The notes beneath the pieces were generated by a model that worked only from the letters and a program-made list of their open reading frames with translations, did not search any database and was not told where the DNA came from. 6,130 nt of DNA from Clostridia bacterium (GTDB lineage: Bacteria; Bacillota_A; Clostridia; Oscillospirales; CAG-272): the NCBI GenBank assembly GCA_017411885.1, contig JAFQPF010000250.1, positions 1-6,130 of the forward strand, written 5' to 3'. Both the position numbers and the translations under genes were made by a program. This document shows, piece by piece, positions 1 to 5,987 of this stretch (the stretch's first letter is position 1; each line of letters opens with the position of its first letter).

Positions 1-949
1 CCGCTTTAGCTGTTTCAAGCAATTTTTCGGCTTCCTCTTCGGTTTCAAGCAGGATATGATAAGCGTTCATAAATATGCCCGAAAGCAGAAGTGAGTCGGC
101 AAGCTGCTGATCTGTCATATATTCAAATGAAGATTGGAGAGAGCTTAAAACGTCGTATTCAAAGGCATCGATCATAAGCATAGTCTTAAATACGTCCTCG
201 GTCAAAAAGCTTTCTTCAAGAACAGAACCAAAGTTTTCTCCGTATGTAGTCTTGTAAGCATCAAATGCACTTGTCACTTTTTGGCTTATGGTGTTCATAT
301 AGGGGGTAAAACCAACAGATTTACCGATATAGAGCTTTGCAAAGTCGGTCAGAAGCATATCAAGTGCTTCTGCCTTAAGAGCATTGACCGCTTCATCATC
401 CGCAAGGCTATCTCTTTCAGCCATCTTGTTGTAAAGAACCGCGGAGATATAGTAGTAATATGTATCAAGATCGACCGGATATCCGTCAATCAGCATAACG
501 GTGGTATCGTCAATGTTTGTGATTATGGCACTTGCGCTTTCGCCGTCCCATTCAACAGTCGCTCCAAATGCCTCGGAAACAGCTCTTGCAGGTACAAGCG
601 TGCGTGATTCACCATTTTCTTCGATAATTACCGGAACAACGTCCATTGTGTATGCAAGCTCGCCGTTTTTATAAAGCTCGTTTTTGCCGATCGTAAGCGT
701 GATCGTGTCCTCACCGCGAACTGCACTTACAGTCTTGGTTTCACCGTCGTAGGATACGGTAGCACCGAGAGCTTCGAATATTGCGCGTACCGGAACCATA
801 GTACGGTCGCCGATGATTCTTGCAGGCACATCAAAAGTGAGCTCAAAGCCGTCAAGAGTAACGTTCACCTCGTTTTCAACTGCGAAAATCGGTGTGATGA
901 ACGAAGTAAGCAAAACAAGTACGAGTAAAAGGGAAGTGATCTTTTTCAT
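1..949 (-). CDS. Secreted stalk-domain protein with probable C-terminal parvulin foldase domain (partial, 3' end beyond window)
   Basis: The frame is open from ATG at 949 to the left edge, giving 316 codons with no stop. Residues 1-23 form a Sec signal peptide (MKK, a hydrophobic run, then PIFA) with no lipobox Cys, so the protein is probably exported without a lipid anchor. Residues about 28-143 hold two copper-amine-oxidase-N-type stalk repeats: VPARIIGDRTMVPVRAIFEA then LGATVSYD (41-68), and TLVPARAVSEAFGATVEWD (117-135). These repeats are structural, cell-surface modules in Firmicutes and do not imply amine oxidase activity. Residues about 150-295 are helix-rich and begin with a 'VMLIDGYPVD' segment, like the N-terminal region of SurA/PrsA-type foldases. 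Residues 296-316 (NAYHILLETEEEAEKLL) resemble the first strand and helix of a parvulin PPIase domain, whose core would lie outside the window. The stalk call is firm; the foldase call is inferred. The start is supported by an AGAAAGG site at 958-964, 8 bases upstream. Confidence 0.85.
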   Translation of the reverse strand, partial: MKKITSLLLVLVLLTSFITPIFAVENEVNVTLDGFELTFDVPARIIGDRTMVPVRAIFEALGATVSYDGETKTVSAVRGEDTITLTIGKNELYKNGELAYTMDVVPVIIEENGESRTLVPARAVSEAFGATVEWDGESASAIITNIDDTTVMLIDGYPVDLDTYYYYISAVLYNKMAERDSLADDEAVNALKAEALDMLLTDFAKLYIGKSVGFTPYMNTISQKVTSAFDAYKTTYGENFGSVLEESFLTEDVFKTMLMIDAFEYDVLSSLQSSFEYMTDQQLADSLLLSGIFMNAYHILLETEEEAEKLLETAKA

Positions 950-979
950 TTTTACAGCCTTTCTTTTTATATTGGATTC

Positions 980-1008
980 ATTATAGCATAGTTTTGCGTT
1001 CATTACAA
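980..1008 (-). promoter_or_regulatory. Sigma-A-type promoter for the stalk-domain gene
   Basis: On the minus strand, TTGTAA (1008-1003) and a perfect TATAAT (985-980) are separated by exactly 17 bases, and a TG one base upstream of the -10 makes it an extended -10. It lies between the upstream terminator and the ribosome binding site at 958-964, so the stalk gene is probably transcribed independently of the ABC importer. The call rests on consensus matching only. Confidence 0.75.
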
Positions 1009-1019
1009 TGGAAAGTAAA

Positions 1020-1065
1020 ATAATTCATAAAAAATTAATCCGTGGGATCACCACGGATTGATTTT
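1020..1065 (-). terminator. Rho-independent terminator of the ABC importer operon (bidirectional shape)
   Basis: A perfect 9-bp inverted repeat, AATCCGTGG (1037-1045) and CCACGGATT (1051-1059), flanks a 5-base loop. Read on the minus strand, the hairpin is followed by a run of six T (1034-1029), ending transcription from the ATPase gene whose TAA is at 1068-1066. On the plus strand the hairpin is followed by TTTTTT at 1062-1067, so it could also stop plus-strand transcription. The A-tract and T-tract extend the pairing. Confidence 0.85.
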
Positions 1066-1806
1066 TTATAAAATTGACTGTAAAAAGCTTTGAAGCTTGG
1101 GGTGCTTGGGTGCGGTGAAGAACTCCTCGGGAGTTCCTACCTCGCAAATTTCGCCCTCACTCATAAATATCATTCTGTCTGCAACCTTGCGCGCAAAGCC
1201 CATTTCGTGGGTAACGATGACCATTGTCATACCGTCATCGGCAAGAGATTTCATAAGATCAAGCACCTCACCGACCATCTCGGGGTCAAGAGCAGACGTA
1301 GGCTCGTCAAAAAGCATAATGTCGGGGTTCATACAAAGAGATCTGACAATAGCGATTCTTTGCTTCTGACCGCCGGATAGCTGAGAGGGGTATGCGTTTG
1401 CTCTGTCAAGAAGACCTACCTTTTCGAGCAATGCAAGAGCCTTAGCCTCGGCATCAACCTTTGACATCTTAAGAAGCTTTGTCGGCGCAAGCGTGAGATT
1501 TTTTAAGATCGTCATATGAGGGAAGAGGTTAAATTGCTGGAAAACCATTCCCATCTTGCGTCTTATAAGATTGATATTAACGCCGGGAGCAAGTATGTCG
1601 GTGCCTTCAAAATAAATGTGACCGCCCGTGGGTTCTTCAAGAAGATTGAGCGAGCGTAAATACGTGGACTTTCCGGAACCCGAAGGACCGATAACAACGA
1701 CAACCTCGCCGCGCTTGATTTCGGTATTGACATTCTTAAGCGCGTGGATACTGCCCTTGAAGGATTTTGAAAGATCGACCGTTTTTATCATTACATTATC
1801 GTTCAT
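1066..1806 (-). CDS. Polar amino acid ABC transporter, ATP-binding protein (GlnQ/HisP type)
   Basis: A 246-residue cytoplasmic ATPase that powers amino acid import with the permease encoded just upstream; the length is normal for the family. Visible motifs in order: Walker [10 protein letters not shown] (40-48), Q-loop VFQQ (Q90), ABC signature LSGGQ (143-147), Walker B IMLFDEP (163-169, catalytic E168), D-loop SALD (171-174) and switch His H200 in VTHE. All catalytic elements are intact. After the signature the usual 'IARAL' reads 'IAIVRSL', a mild deviation. The start at 1806 overlaps the end of the permease gene by 11 bases, which indicates translational coupling. A ribosome binding site AAAGGAG (1824-1818) lies 11 bases upstream, inside the permease gene. 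A second Met (residue 6, '[11 protein letters not shown]') matches the usual family start but lacks a properly spaced site, so I keep 1806. The substrate cannot be deduced from the ATPase. Confidence 0.95.
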   Translation of the reverse strand: MNDNVMIKTVDLSKSFKGSIHALKNVNTEIKRGEVVVVIGPSGSGKSTYLRSLNLLEEPTGGHIYFEGTDILAPGVNINLIRRKMGMVFQQFNLFPHMTILKNLTLAPTKLLKMSKVDAEAKALALLEKVGLLDRANAYPSQLSGGQKQRIAIVRSLCMNPDIMLFDEPTSALDPEMVGEVLDLMKSLADDGMTMVIVTHEMGFARKVADRMIFMSEGEICEVGTPEEFFTAPKHPKLQSFLQSIL

Positions 1807-3169
1807 TGTTTCTCAGTCTCCTTTCAAGTAAGCTTACAAGCTTGGAAAGTATAAGCACCATTACAAGGTAAATAATACCAACGCTTACAAGCGGCATAAA
1901 CGCGCTGTAGGTCGCCGCACGTATAGCGTTACCCGCGTACATAAGGTCTCCGAGACCGATATAAAAGGCAATGGAGGTTTCCTTTAAGAGTACGACGAAC
2001 TCGTTAGCGAGAGCAGGGAGGACAGTTTTGAACGCCTGAGGGAAAACTATGTGATACATAGTAGCCATATAACCGAAGCCAAGGCTTCTGCCGGCTTCTG
2101 TCTGCCCGTTGTCAACGCTCATAATACCGCCGCGAACTATTTCGGCTACGTACGCGCCCGAATTAAGTCCGAAGCATGTAACTGCCGCCGTAAACTTGTC
2201 CACACCAATAGGCATAAGTATAACGAAGTAGATTATCATTATCTGAACGACAACAGGTGTTCCGCGTATGACGGTCAGGTATACCTGCGAGATCGCGTTT
2301 AGTATTCTAAGAAGGAAAAAAGGCTTGCTTGTTTTAAGATAGGTGCATCTTATAAAAGCAATAATAAAGCCTAAAATGATACCGATTATAAGCGCGCATA
2401 TGGTAAGCTTTATAGTTACCCAAAGACCGGTAAAGATAGTCTTGTAACGATCGTGCTCGATAAAGTTTCTGTAAAAATCGCGCTTCAGGCTGTTGTAAAG
2501 CCTGCCTATGTAATTCGATGTGTCGGGCTTGTGAATATCACGTCTTAATTCAAAGCACTGATTAAAGCCCTTGTTCACGTTTGGGGATTCAACCTCAACC
2601 TCTTTGCCCTTGTCGTTTTCATAAGTGCTTGTTGCACTCATATCTTTAATAAGACTTAAAATACCGCCGTATACGGTGTCGCAGGAGGTGTCGTCGGCAT
2701 ACAGAACAAGTCCGTTTGAGGTTTCGTAAAGATATACCGTGAAATTACCTGTAACAGCTTCGGCTGAATCGATAAGCTCGGTTATGAGAGGCTCAAATTC
2801 AAGCTTGAAGTTGAGCGCAGACTTGACCATGCCGGTGCTTTCTTTGCGTGCCTTTGCACTTAAAAACGAATTGAAATGCGGCTTTATGGATGAATATACG
2901 TCAAGTGTATCAACGGTGCAGTCGAGTATAATATCCTTTTCGCTTCCGTAGTCGATCTCGTTTACCTTTATGCTTGTAACATTAGCGATCTTTGTCGTAA
3001 GATTGGTAGAAGCAAGCTTGTCAAACTCAGAATTTACAAAGGCTTCGGCATCTTCTATAGTGATCTCGTTTGCTTTGGTAGAGGAGTTGATTTGCCAGAT
3101 AGCAAGAGCTGCAAGCGCTATTACAACTACTATCGAAACGACGAGTGTAACGATTTTTTTCTTTGACAT
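1796..3169 (-). CDS. Polar amino acid ABC transporter permease (HisM/GlnP type) with an extra N-terminal anchored extracytoplasmic domain
   Basis: A 457-residue membrane protein, about twice the usual 215-300 for this family. Residues about 245-457 are a standard His/Glu/Gln/Arg-type permease: first membrane segment about 248-273, the IRGTPVVVQ motif (301-309), further segments near 310-345, 385-403 and 425-446, and the cytoplasmic EAA loop (EAGRSLG from 358 to P377) that docks on the ATPase. Residues 1-27 are a basic start (MSKKK) plus a hydrophobic anchor. Residues about 28-240 are soluble, mixed alpha/beta in character, with Cys at 84, 163 and 205. This region lacks the binding-protein signature and I recognise no family in it. 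Since five-segment HisM-type permeases have an external N-terminus, one added anchor places this domain outside the cell (inference). The site AAAGGG (3185-3180) is 10 bases from the start. A gap of 106 bases with a hairpin separates it from the binding-protein gene; its 3' end overlaps the ATPase gene. Confidence 0.93.
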   Translation of the reverse strand: MSKKKIVTLVVSIVVVIALAALAIWQINSSTKANEITIEDAEAFVNSEFDKLASTNLTTKIANVTSIKVNEIDYGSEKDIILDCTVDTLDVYSSIKPHFNSFLSAKARKESTGMVKSALNFKLEFEPLITELIDSAEAVTGNFTVYLYETSNGLVLYADDTSCDTVYGGILSLIKDMSATSTYENDKGKEVEVESPNVNKGFNQCFELRRDIHKPDTSNYIGRLYNSLKRDFYRNFIEHDRYKTIFTGLWVTIKLTICALIIGIILGFIIAFIRCTYLKTSKPFFLLRILNAISQVYLTVIRGTPVVVQIMIIYFVILMPIGVDKFTAAVTCFGLNSGAYVAEIVRGGIMSVDNGQTEAGRSLGFGYMATMYHIVFPQAFKTVLPALANEFVVLLKETSIAFYIGLGDLMYAGNAIRAATYSAFMPLVSVGIIYLVMVLILSKLVSLLERRLRNNER

Positions 3170-3179
3170 TTGTTAAAGT

Positions 3180-3185
3180 CCCTTT
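3180..3185 (-). promoter_or_regulatory. Ribosome binding site of the permease gene
   Basis: AAAGGG on the minus strand, 10 bases upstream of the ATG at 3169. It matters because it fixes the start of the unusually long N-terminal extension: the anchor and extra domain are preceded by their own initiation signal rather than being an artefact of picking a far-upstream start codon. Confidence 0.6.
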
Positions 3186-3219
3186 CAGTTAAGGTAACGT
3201 CTTTTGTCAGTAAAGACAG

Positions 3220-3261
3220 AAAAATTGCCGCAAGAGAAAGTTTGCTTAACTCTTGCGGCAA
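3220..3261 (-). terminator. Intercistronic hairpin with U-run between binding-protein and permease genes (probable partial terminator)
   Basis: A perfect 12-bp inverted repeat, TTGCCGCAAGAG (3225-3236) and CTCTTGCGGCAA (3250-3261), encloses a 13-base loop. On the transcribed minus strand the stem runs directly into a T-run (3226-3220). It begins 14 bases after the binding-protein stop (TAA 3278-3276), and no strong promoter is evident before the permease start. The permease and ATPase therefore probably depend on read-through, so this would act as an attenuating terminator and/or a 3' stabiliser that raises binding-protein mRNA over the downstream genes. The shape is seen; the role is inferred from known ABC operons. 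Confidence 0.75.
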
Positions 3262-3275
3262 CAGAACTGATAAGA

Positions 3276-4079
3276 TTATTCAGCCTTTATGTACTTGCCG
3301 ATAATTGTGTCGATAGTACCGTCAGCCGTAAGCTTTTCAAGAGCAGCGTTGATCTTGTCAAGAAGCTCTGTGTTGCCCTTGTTTACTGCGATAGCGTAGT
3401 CTTCAACTGCGTATTCAGTATCGAGGATAGCAAGACCGTCATTTTCAGCAACGAATGCCTTAGCGGGCTCGTTATCGATGATAACAGCGTCAACGTCGCC
3501 GCCCTTAAGAGCGATAACAGCGTCTGCGCCCTTACCGTACTTGGTAACGTTTTCTTCACCGTAGTCGCCGGAAGCGTAGATATCGCCTGTTGTACCGAGC
3601 TGAACACCGATCTTCTTGCCGGCGAGGTCGTCAAGAGTAGCGATTTCAGAGCCTTCAACAACGATTACAGACTGAACGCCTGTAGCATAGCTGAGTGTGA
3701 AGTCAACCTCTTCTTTTCTTTCATCGGTAACAGTCATACCTGCCATACCGAAGTCAGCCTCGTTCTGCTTAACAGATGTGATGATGGAATCAAATTCCAT
3801 ATCGATGATCTCAAGCTCACAGCCGAGTTCAGCAGCGATAGCGCCTGCGATTTCAACGTCGATACCAACGAAGTCTTCGCCTTCCTTGTACTCATAGGGA
3901 GGGAAAGCAGCGTTAGTAGCCATAGAGATCGTCTTTACTTCAACTTCGTCTGCGGAAGTATCTTCAACGCTTTCAACAACAGAATCGGATTCAACGTCAG
4001 TAGCTACTTCAGTACCGCAAGCGGTAAGAGTGAAGAGAAGCATAAGAAGTGCGAGTGTAAGTGCAATAATTTTTTTCAT
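3276..4079 (-). CDS. Polar amino acid ABC transporter substrate-binding lipoprotein (SBP_bac_3 family)
   Basis: A 267-residue extracytoplasmic receptor that captures an amino acid and delivers it to the permease encoded downstream. The lipoprotein signal is clear: MKKIIA, a hydrophobic stretch, then lipobox LTAC with the lipidated Cys at 21. Residues 22-48 form an acidic Glu/Asp/Ser/Val linker. The family 3 signature is at 72-87 (GIDVEIAGAIAAELG). Likely ligand contacts by family analogy: R121 in TVTDERKEEVDF (alpha-carboxylate), the GTTGD loop (162-166) and D202 in IIDNEP (alpha-amino group). The core is full length, ending KYIKAE. The start is fixed by AAAGGAG at 4095-4089, 9 bases upstream, and a near-consensus promoter lies just beyond. 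It is the first gene of the importer operon. Cationic, polar or sulfur amino acids are all possible; specificity cannot be read reliably. Confidence 0.95.
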   Translation of the reverse strand: MKKIIALTLALLMLLFTLTACGTEVATDVESDSVVESVEDTSADEVEVKTISMATNAAFPPYEYKEGEDFVGIDVEIAGAIAAELGCELEIIDMEFDSIITSVKQNEADFGMAGMTVTDERKEEVDFTLSYATGVQSVIVVEGSEIATLDDLAGKKIGVQLGTTGDIYASGDYGEENVTKYGKGADAVIALKGGDVDAVIIDNEPAKAFVAENDGLAILDTEYAVEDYAIAVNKGNTELLDKINAALEKLTADGTIDTIIGKYIKAE

Positions 4080-4115
4080 TGTATTTTACTCCTTTGAATA
4101 AATATTTACCCTGCT

Positions 4116-4144
4116 ATTGTACTCCCTTAAGCGCAAAAAGTCAA
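4116..4144 (-). promoter_or_regulatory. Sigma-A-type promoter of the amino acid ABC importer operon
   Basis: On the minus strand, TTGACT (4144-4139) and TACAAT (4121-4116) each match consensus at 5 of 6 positions and are spaced by exactly 17 bases. The predicted start point near 4109 gives a leader of about 30 bases, leaving room for the ribosome binding site at 4095-4089 but not for a riboswitch. No clear operator palindrome is seen. The 149-base gap 4080-4228 holds this promoter and no gene. Confidence 0.8.
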
Positions 4145-4228
4145 GTCTTTTTTGGAAAAATATAAACAAAACCGCGTTTTATACAATGAAAGGTGTATTA
4201 TTTCTCTTGCTTTGTGCATAATTTTGCA

Positions 4229-5386
4229 TTATTTGCCGCTGATCTCGTTTAAAGCATCGACAACGGCATTTACATCTTCTTCTGTGTTGAATAATCCGAC
4301 AGAGATTCGCACCGCACCGCCTGCAGGTGTGCCGATGCGCTTGTGACCTAACGGGCAGCAGTGATATCCTGCGCGAACGCATATACCGCGCTTGTTAAGC
4401 ATCTGGGCAACAGCCTCGCAGTCGATGCCATCAACGTTTATAAGTAACATCGGTGAGTCGGGCGTGTAGCCGTATACTTTTATTTTTTTGTTGAAACAGA
4501 GTCGCATATACGCCCTGCTTATAAGCTCTTTGTCATGTGCTCTTATATTCGATATACCGTAGCCTTGTATTTGATCAATTGCCACTCCGAGAGCGTGAAT
4601 TCCCGCAACGTTAAGTGTACCGCCCTCAAGCATTTCTGGCATATACTGCGGCATAGAAATGTCGAGTGAATGTACGCCATTGCCGCCTTCGATAAAGCTT
4701 CCGACTCTGCCTGACTCTATTGAGTTTTTTGAAAATAAGACCAAGGCGGTGCCCTGAGGACCGTATAAGCCTTTGTGTCCGGGTACACAAAGCGCATCAA
4801 TGTAGTCGTCTTCGATATCAATATCATCATAACCTGCTGACTGCGCGGCGTCAACTATAAAGAATAAACCGTTTTCGCGGCAGTATCTTCCGATATCACG
4901 TATGGGCATTTTAATTCCCGTGATGTTTGAACGGGCAGTGCATATCAATGTCCGTGTAAGCGGTCTCATACGCGATCTGATTGAAGATATCACTGCGTGT
5001 GCCCGTTCGGATTCATGAAGCTCGGGTGAAGAATCAAAGGTTGTGTATGATGCAAAGGTGTTTCCGGTAACCGAAGCAACCGGACGCAATACCGAGTTGT
5101 GTTCAATGTCGCTTATGAGAATGTTTGTGCCGTAAATGTAAGAAGATTTTAGCGCTGTGTTAATTGCATATGTAGTGTTGTAAGTAAATACTACGTTTTC
5201 GGGAGATGCGCCGAATAGCCTTGAAGCGCGTAATCGTGTTTCGAAAACCGCTTTTGCGGCTTCGATCGCAAGTGTATGGGCGCTTCTGCCCGGATTTCCC
5301 CCTAATTCTTTTGTGCCGTAAAGTAAAGCGTTGTTGACCTCTTCGCTTTTCGGAAAGCTCGTTGCCGCATTGTCAAGATATATCAT
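4229..5386 (-). CDS. PLP-dependent cysteine desulfurase, class V aminotransferase fold (EF2568-like subgroup)
   Basis: A 385-residue cytoplasmic enzyme expected to convert cysteine to alanine and hold the sulfur as a Cys persulfide. It opens with the classic MIYLDNAATSFPK. Seen in order: NPGRSAH (31-37), H96 in DIEHNSV (stacks on PLP), SNITG (153-157), D179 in FIVDAAQSAG (PLP ring nitrogen), the Schiff-base K205 in GHKGLYGPQG, and the catalytic C343 in RAGYHCCPLGHK. The C-terminal pattern and the GAVRISVGLFNT motif fit the group typified by Enterococcus EF2568 better than SufS or IscS. The Cys is doubled (C343-C344), where relatives usually have HCAPL. The frame extends upstream to 5446, but I chose 5386: AAAGGAAGG (5400-5392) precedes it, the family motif starts here, and the longer version would translate through a hairpin. 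It is probably co-transcribed with the DUF3343 gene. Selenium donation instead of sulfur is possible. Confidence 0.92.
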   Translation of the reverse strand: MIYLDNAATSFPKSEEVNNALLYGTKELGGNPGRSAHTLAIEAAKAVFETRLRASRLFGASPENVVFTYNTTYAINTALKSSYIYGTNILISDIEHNSVLRPVASVTGNTFASYTTFDSSPELHESERAHAVISSIRSRMRPLTRTLICTARSNITGIKMPIRDIGRYCRENGLFFIVDAAQSAGYDDIDIEDDYIDALCVPGHKGLYGPQGTALVLFSKNSIESGRVGSFIEGGNGVHSLDISMPQYMPEMLEGGTLNVAGIHALGVAIDQIQGYGISNIRAHDKELISRAYMRLCFNKKIKVYGYTPDSPMLLINVDGIDCEAVAQMLNKRGICVRAGYHCCPLGHKRIGTPAGGAVRISVGLFNTEEDVNAVVDALNEISGK

Positions 5387-5391
5387 TAATG

Positions 5392-5400
5392 CCTTCCTTT
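5392..5400 (-). promoter_or_regulatory. Ribosome binding site that sets the cysteine desulfurase start
   Basis: AAAGGAAGG on the minus strand ends 5 bases before the ATG at 5386 (8-9 bases from its AAGGA core). No comparable site precedes the in-frame ATG at 5446, so this decides for the 385-residue protein beginning MIYLDNAATS. Confidence 0.7.
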
Positions 5401-5423
5401 CTTGTTCGTGTATCCGGGATAAA

Positions 5424-5453
5424 CGCACAGGTGCGAATAGCTGCACCTGTGCG
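5424..5453 (-). repeat. Perfect 11-bp inverted repeat between the DUF3343 and cysteine desulfurase genes
   Basis: CGCACAGGTGC (5424-5434) and GCACCTGTGCG (5443-5453) enclose an 8-base loop. On the minus strand it begins 8 bases after the DUF3343 stop (TAA 5463-5461) and is followed by only TTT, so it is at best a weak terminator. It could instead be a processing or stability element, or an operator. It lies in the 74-base gap ahead of the desulfurase start. Confidence 0.7.
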
Positions 5454-5460
5454 CTTTGAT

Positions 5461-5670
5461 TTAAGCTTGAGAAAATTTGATGTTTGATCTTTTAAGGATC
5501 TGAACCACCCTTGCTTTATCTTTTTCCTCCAATTCGATTCCGTAGGCACAGCCACGAATGTTTTTTCTTGCGTCAAGCTTGATTATGCGAGCTTTTACAT
5601 AATTCAACGTAAGAATGTTAAGAGCAATCTGTGCCTGAGTAATTGAACCGATCCCGAATCTGCACGTCAT
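5461..5670 (-). CDS. DUF3343 family small protein (putative sulfur/selenium carrier-like)
   Basis: A 69-residue protein, within the usual 65-90 for DUF3343 (Pfam PF11823, 'putative Se/S carrier-like'). The family pattern is visible: an N-terminal strand leading to S-I-T-Q-A (9-13) at the start of a helix, then a strand with K-A-R-I-I-K-L-D (26-33), the conserved Gly-Cys in IRGCAYGIEL (C41), and a final helix ending ILKRSNIKF. A second Cys at position 3 is less typical. The biochemical role of DUF3343 is not established. The conserved Cys and the cysteine desulfurase gene immediately downstream on the same strand suggest that it receives, relays or senses sulfur or selenium from that enzyme. 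The start at 5670 is preceded by only a weak site (AAAGG around 5688-5684, 13 bases away), so translation may be modest. I see no convincing promoter upstream. Confidence 0.75.
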   Translation of the reverse strand: MTCRFGIGSITQAQIALNILTLNYVKARIIKLDARKNIRGCAYGIELEEKDKARVVQILKRSNIKFSQA

Positions 5671-5987
5671 AGTCAGTTATCTACCTTTATATAAGTGTAG
5701 GCGGTAAACCGCATTACTAATATATGTGCAAGTTGACGAAAACGTGCTCGGATTTTGGGTTATAAGGACGAAAAAGGGTGCATAAATCGTCATTTTAAGT
5801 ATAAAACACTTCGATTTTGAATATTTTCATTGTAAATTATATAAAAAATAAAAAAATTTGTAAAAAGGGTAGAAATTTTGGAAATAATATGTTATAATTA
5901 TACGCGCGGGTTTTCACGCAGCTTTGTTTTTATGCCCGCACAGGTATGTTTATATTAATTTATTTATAAAACGGAGGTCAAAACTCA
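5671..5987. other. Divergent intergenic region between the DUF3343 gene and ppdK
   Basis: A gap of 317 bases with no credible gene. Nearest the DUF3343 side is a short dyad, GCGGTAAACCGC, at 5701-5712. The middle, 5715-5830, is AT-rich without recognisable motifs. From 5835 to 5866 there is an A/T-tract stretch just upstream of the ppdK promoter, followed by the promoter and an approximately 80-base ppdK leader. I find no tRNA, riboswitch core or convincing minus-strand promoter. Confidence 0.7.
5870..5898 (+). promoter_or_regulatory. Extended -10 promoter for ppdK
   Basis: A perfect TATAAT (5893-5898) is preceded by TGT (5890-5892), an extended -10, with a weaker -35 TAGAAA (5870-5875, 4 of 6) at 17 bases. 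The A-rich stretch 5835-5866 directly upstream resembles an UP element. The predicted transcript start near 5905 leaves a leader of about 83 bases. Confidence 0.75.

Noticed and set aside
281..607. Plus-strand frame of 108 codons opposite the stalk-domain gene
   Set aside because: The minus strand here is a continuous open frame with a signal peptide and stalk repeats; the plus-strand translation shows no recognisable features.
2450..3088. Idea that the permease extension is a second substrate-binding domain, as in GlnPQ
   Set aside because: No family 3 signature, no carboxylate-binding Arg in a T-x-x-R context, and it is too short for a complete two-lobe domain of about 220-230 residues.
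3204..4097. Long plus-strand reading frame (297 codons) opposite the binding-protein gene
   Set aside because: It is antisense to a gene with an unmistakable lipoprotein signal and family signature. The translation shows no domain and looks like low-complexity Ser/Val/Asn mirror coding; there is no good ribosome binding site or promoter.
4161..4184. Possible terminator downstream of the cysteine desulfurase gene
   Set aside because: Only a 5-bp AAAAC/GTTTT stem with a 3-base loop precedes a U-rich stretch; it is too weak to call. The desulfurase transcript may end here or run into the importer operon.
5387..5446. Extended N-terminus of the cysteine desulfurase (start at 5446 instead of 5386)
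   Set aside because: The extra 20 residues do not match the family, the start lies inside the 11-bp hairpin, and the strong ribosome binding site at 5392-5400 points to 5386.
5671..5987. Riboswitch (for example SAM or T-box) in the divergent region
   Set aside because: No T-box, SAM-I or other conserved riboswitch core that I could recognise, and no terminator/antiterminator pair.
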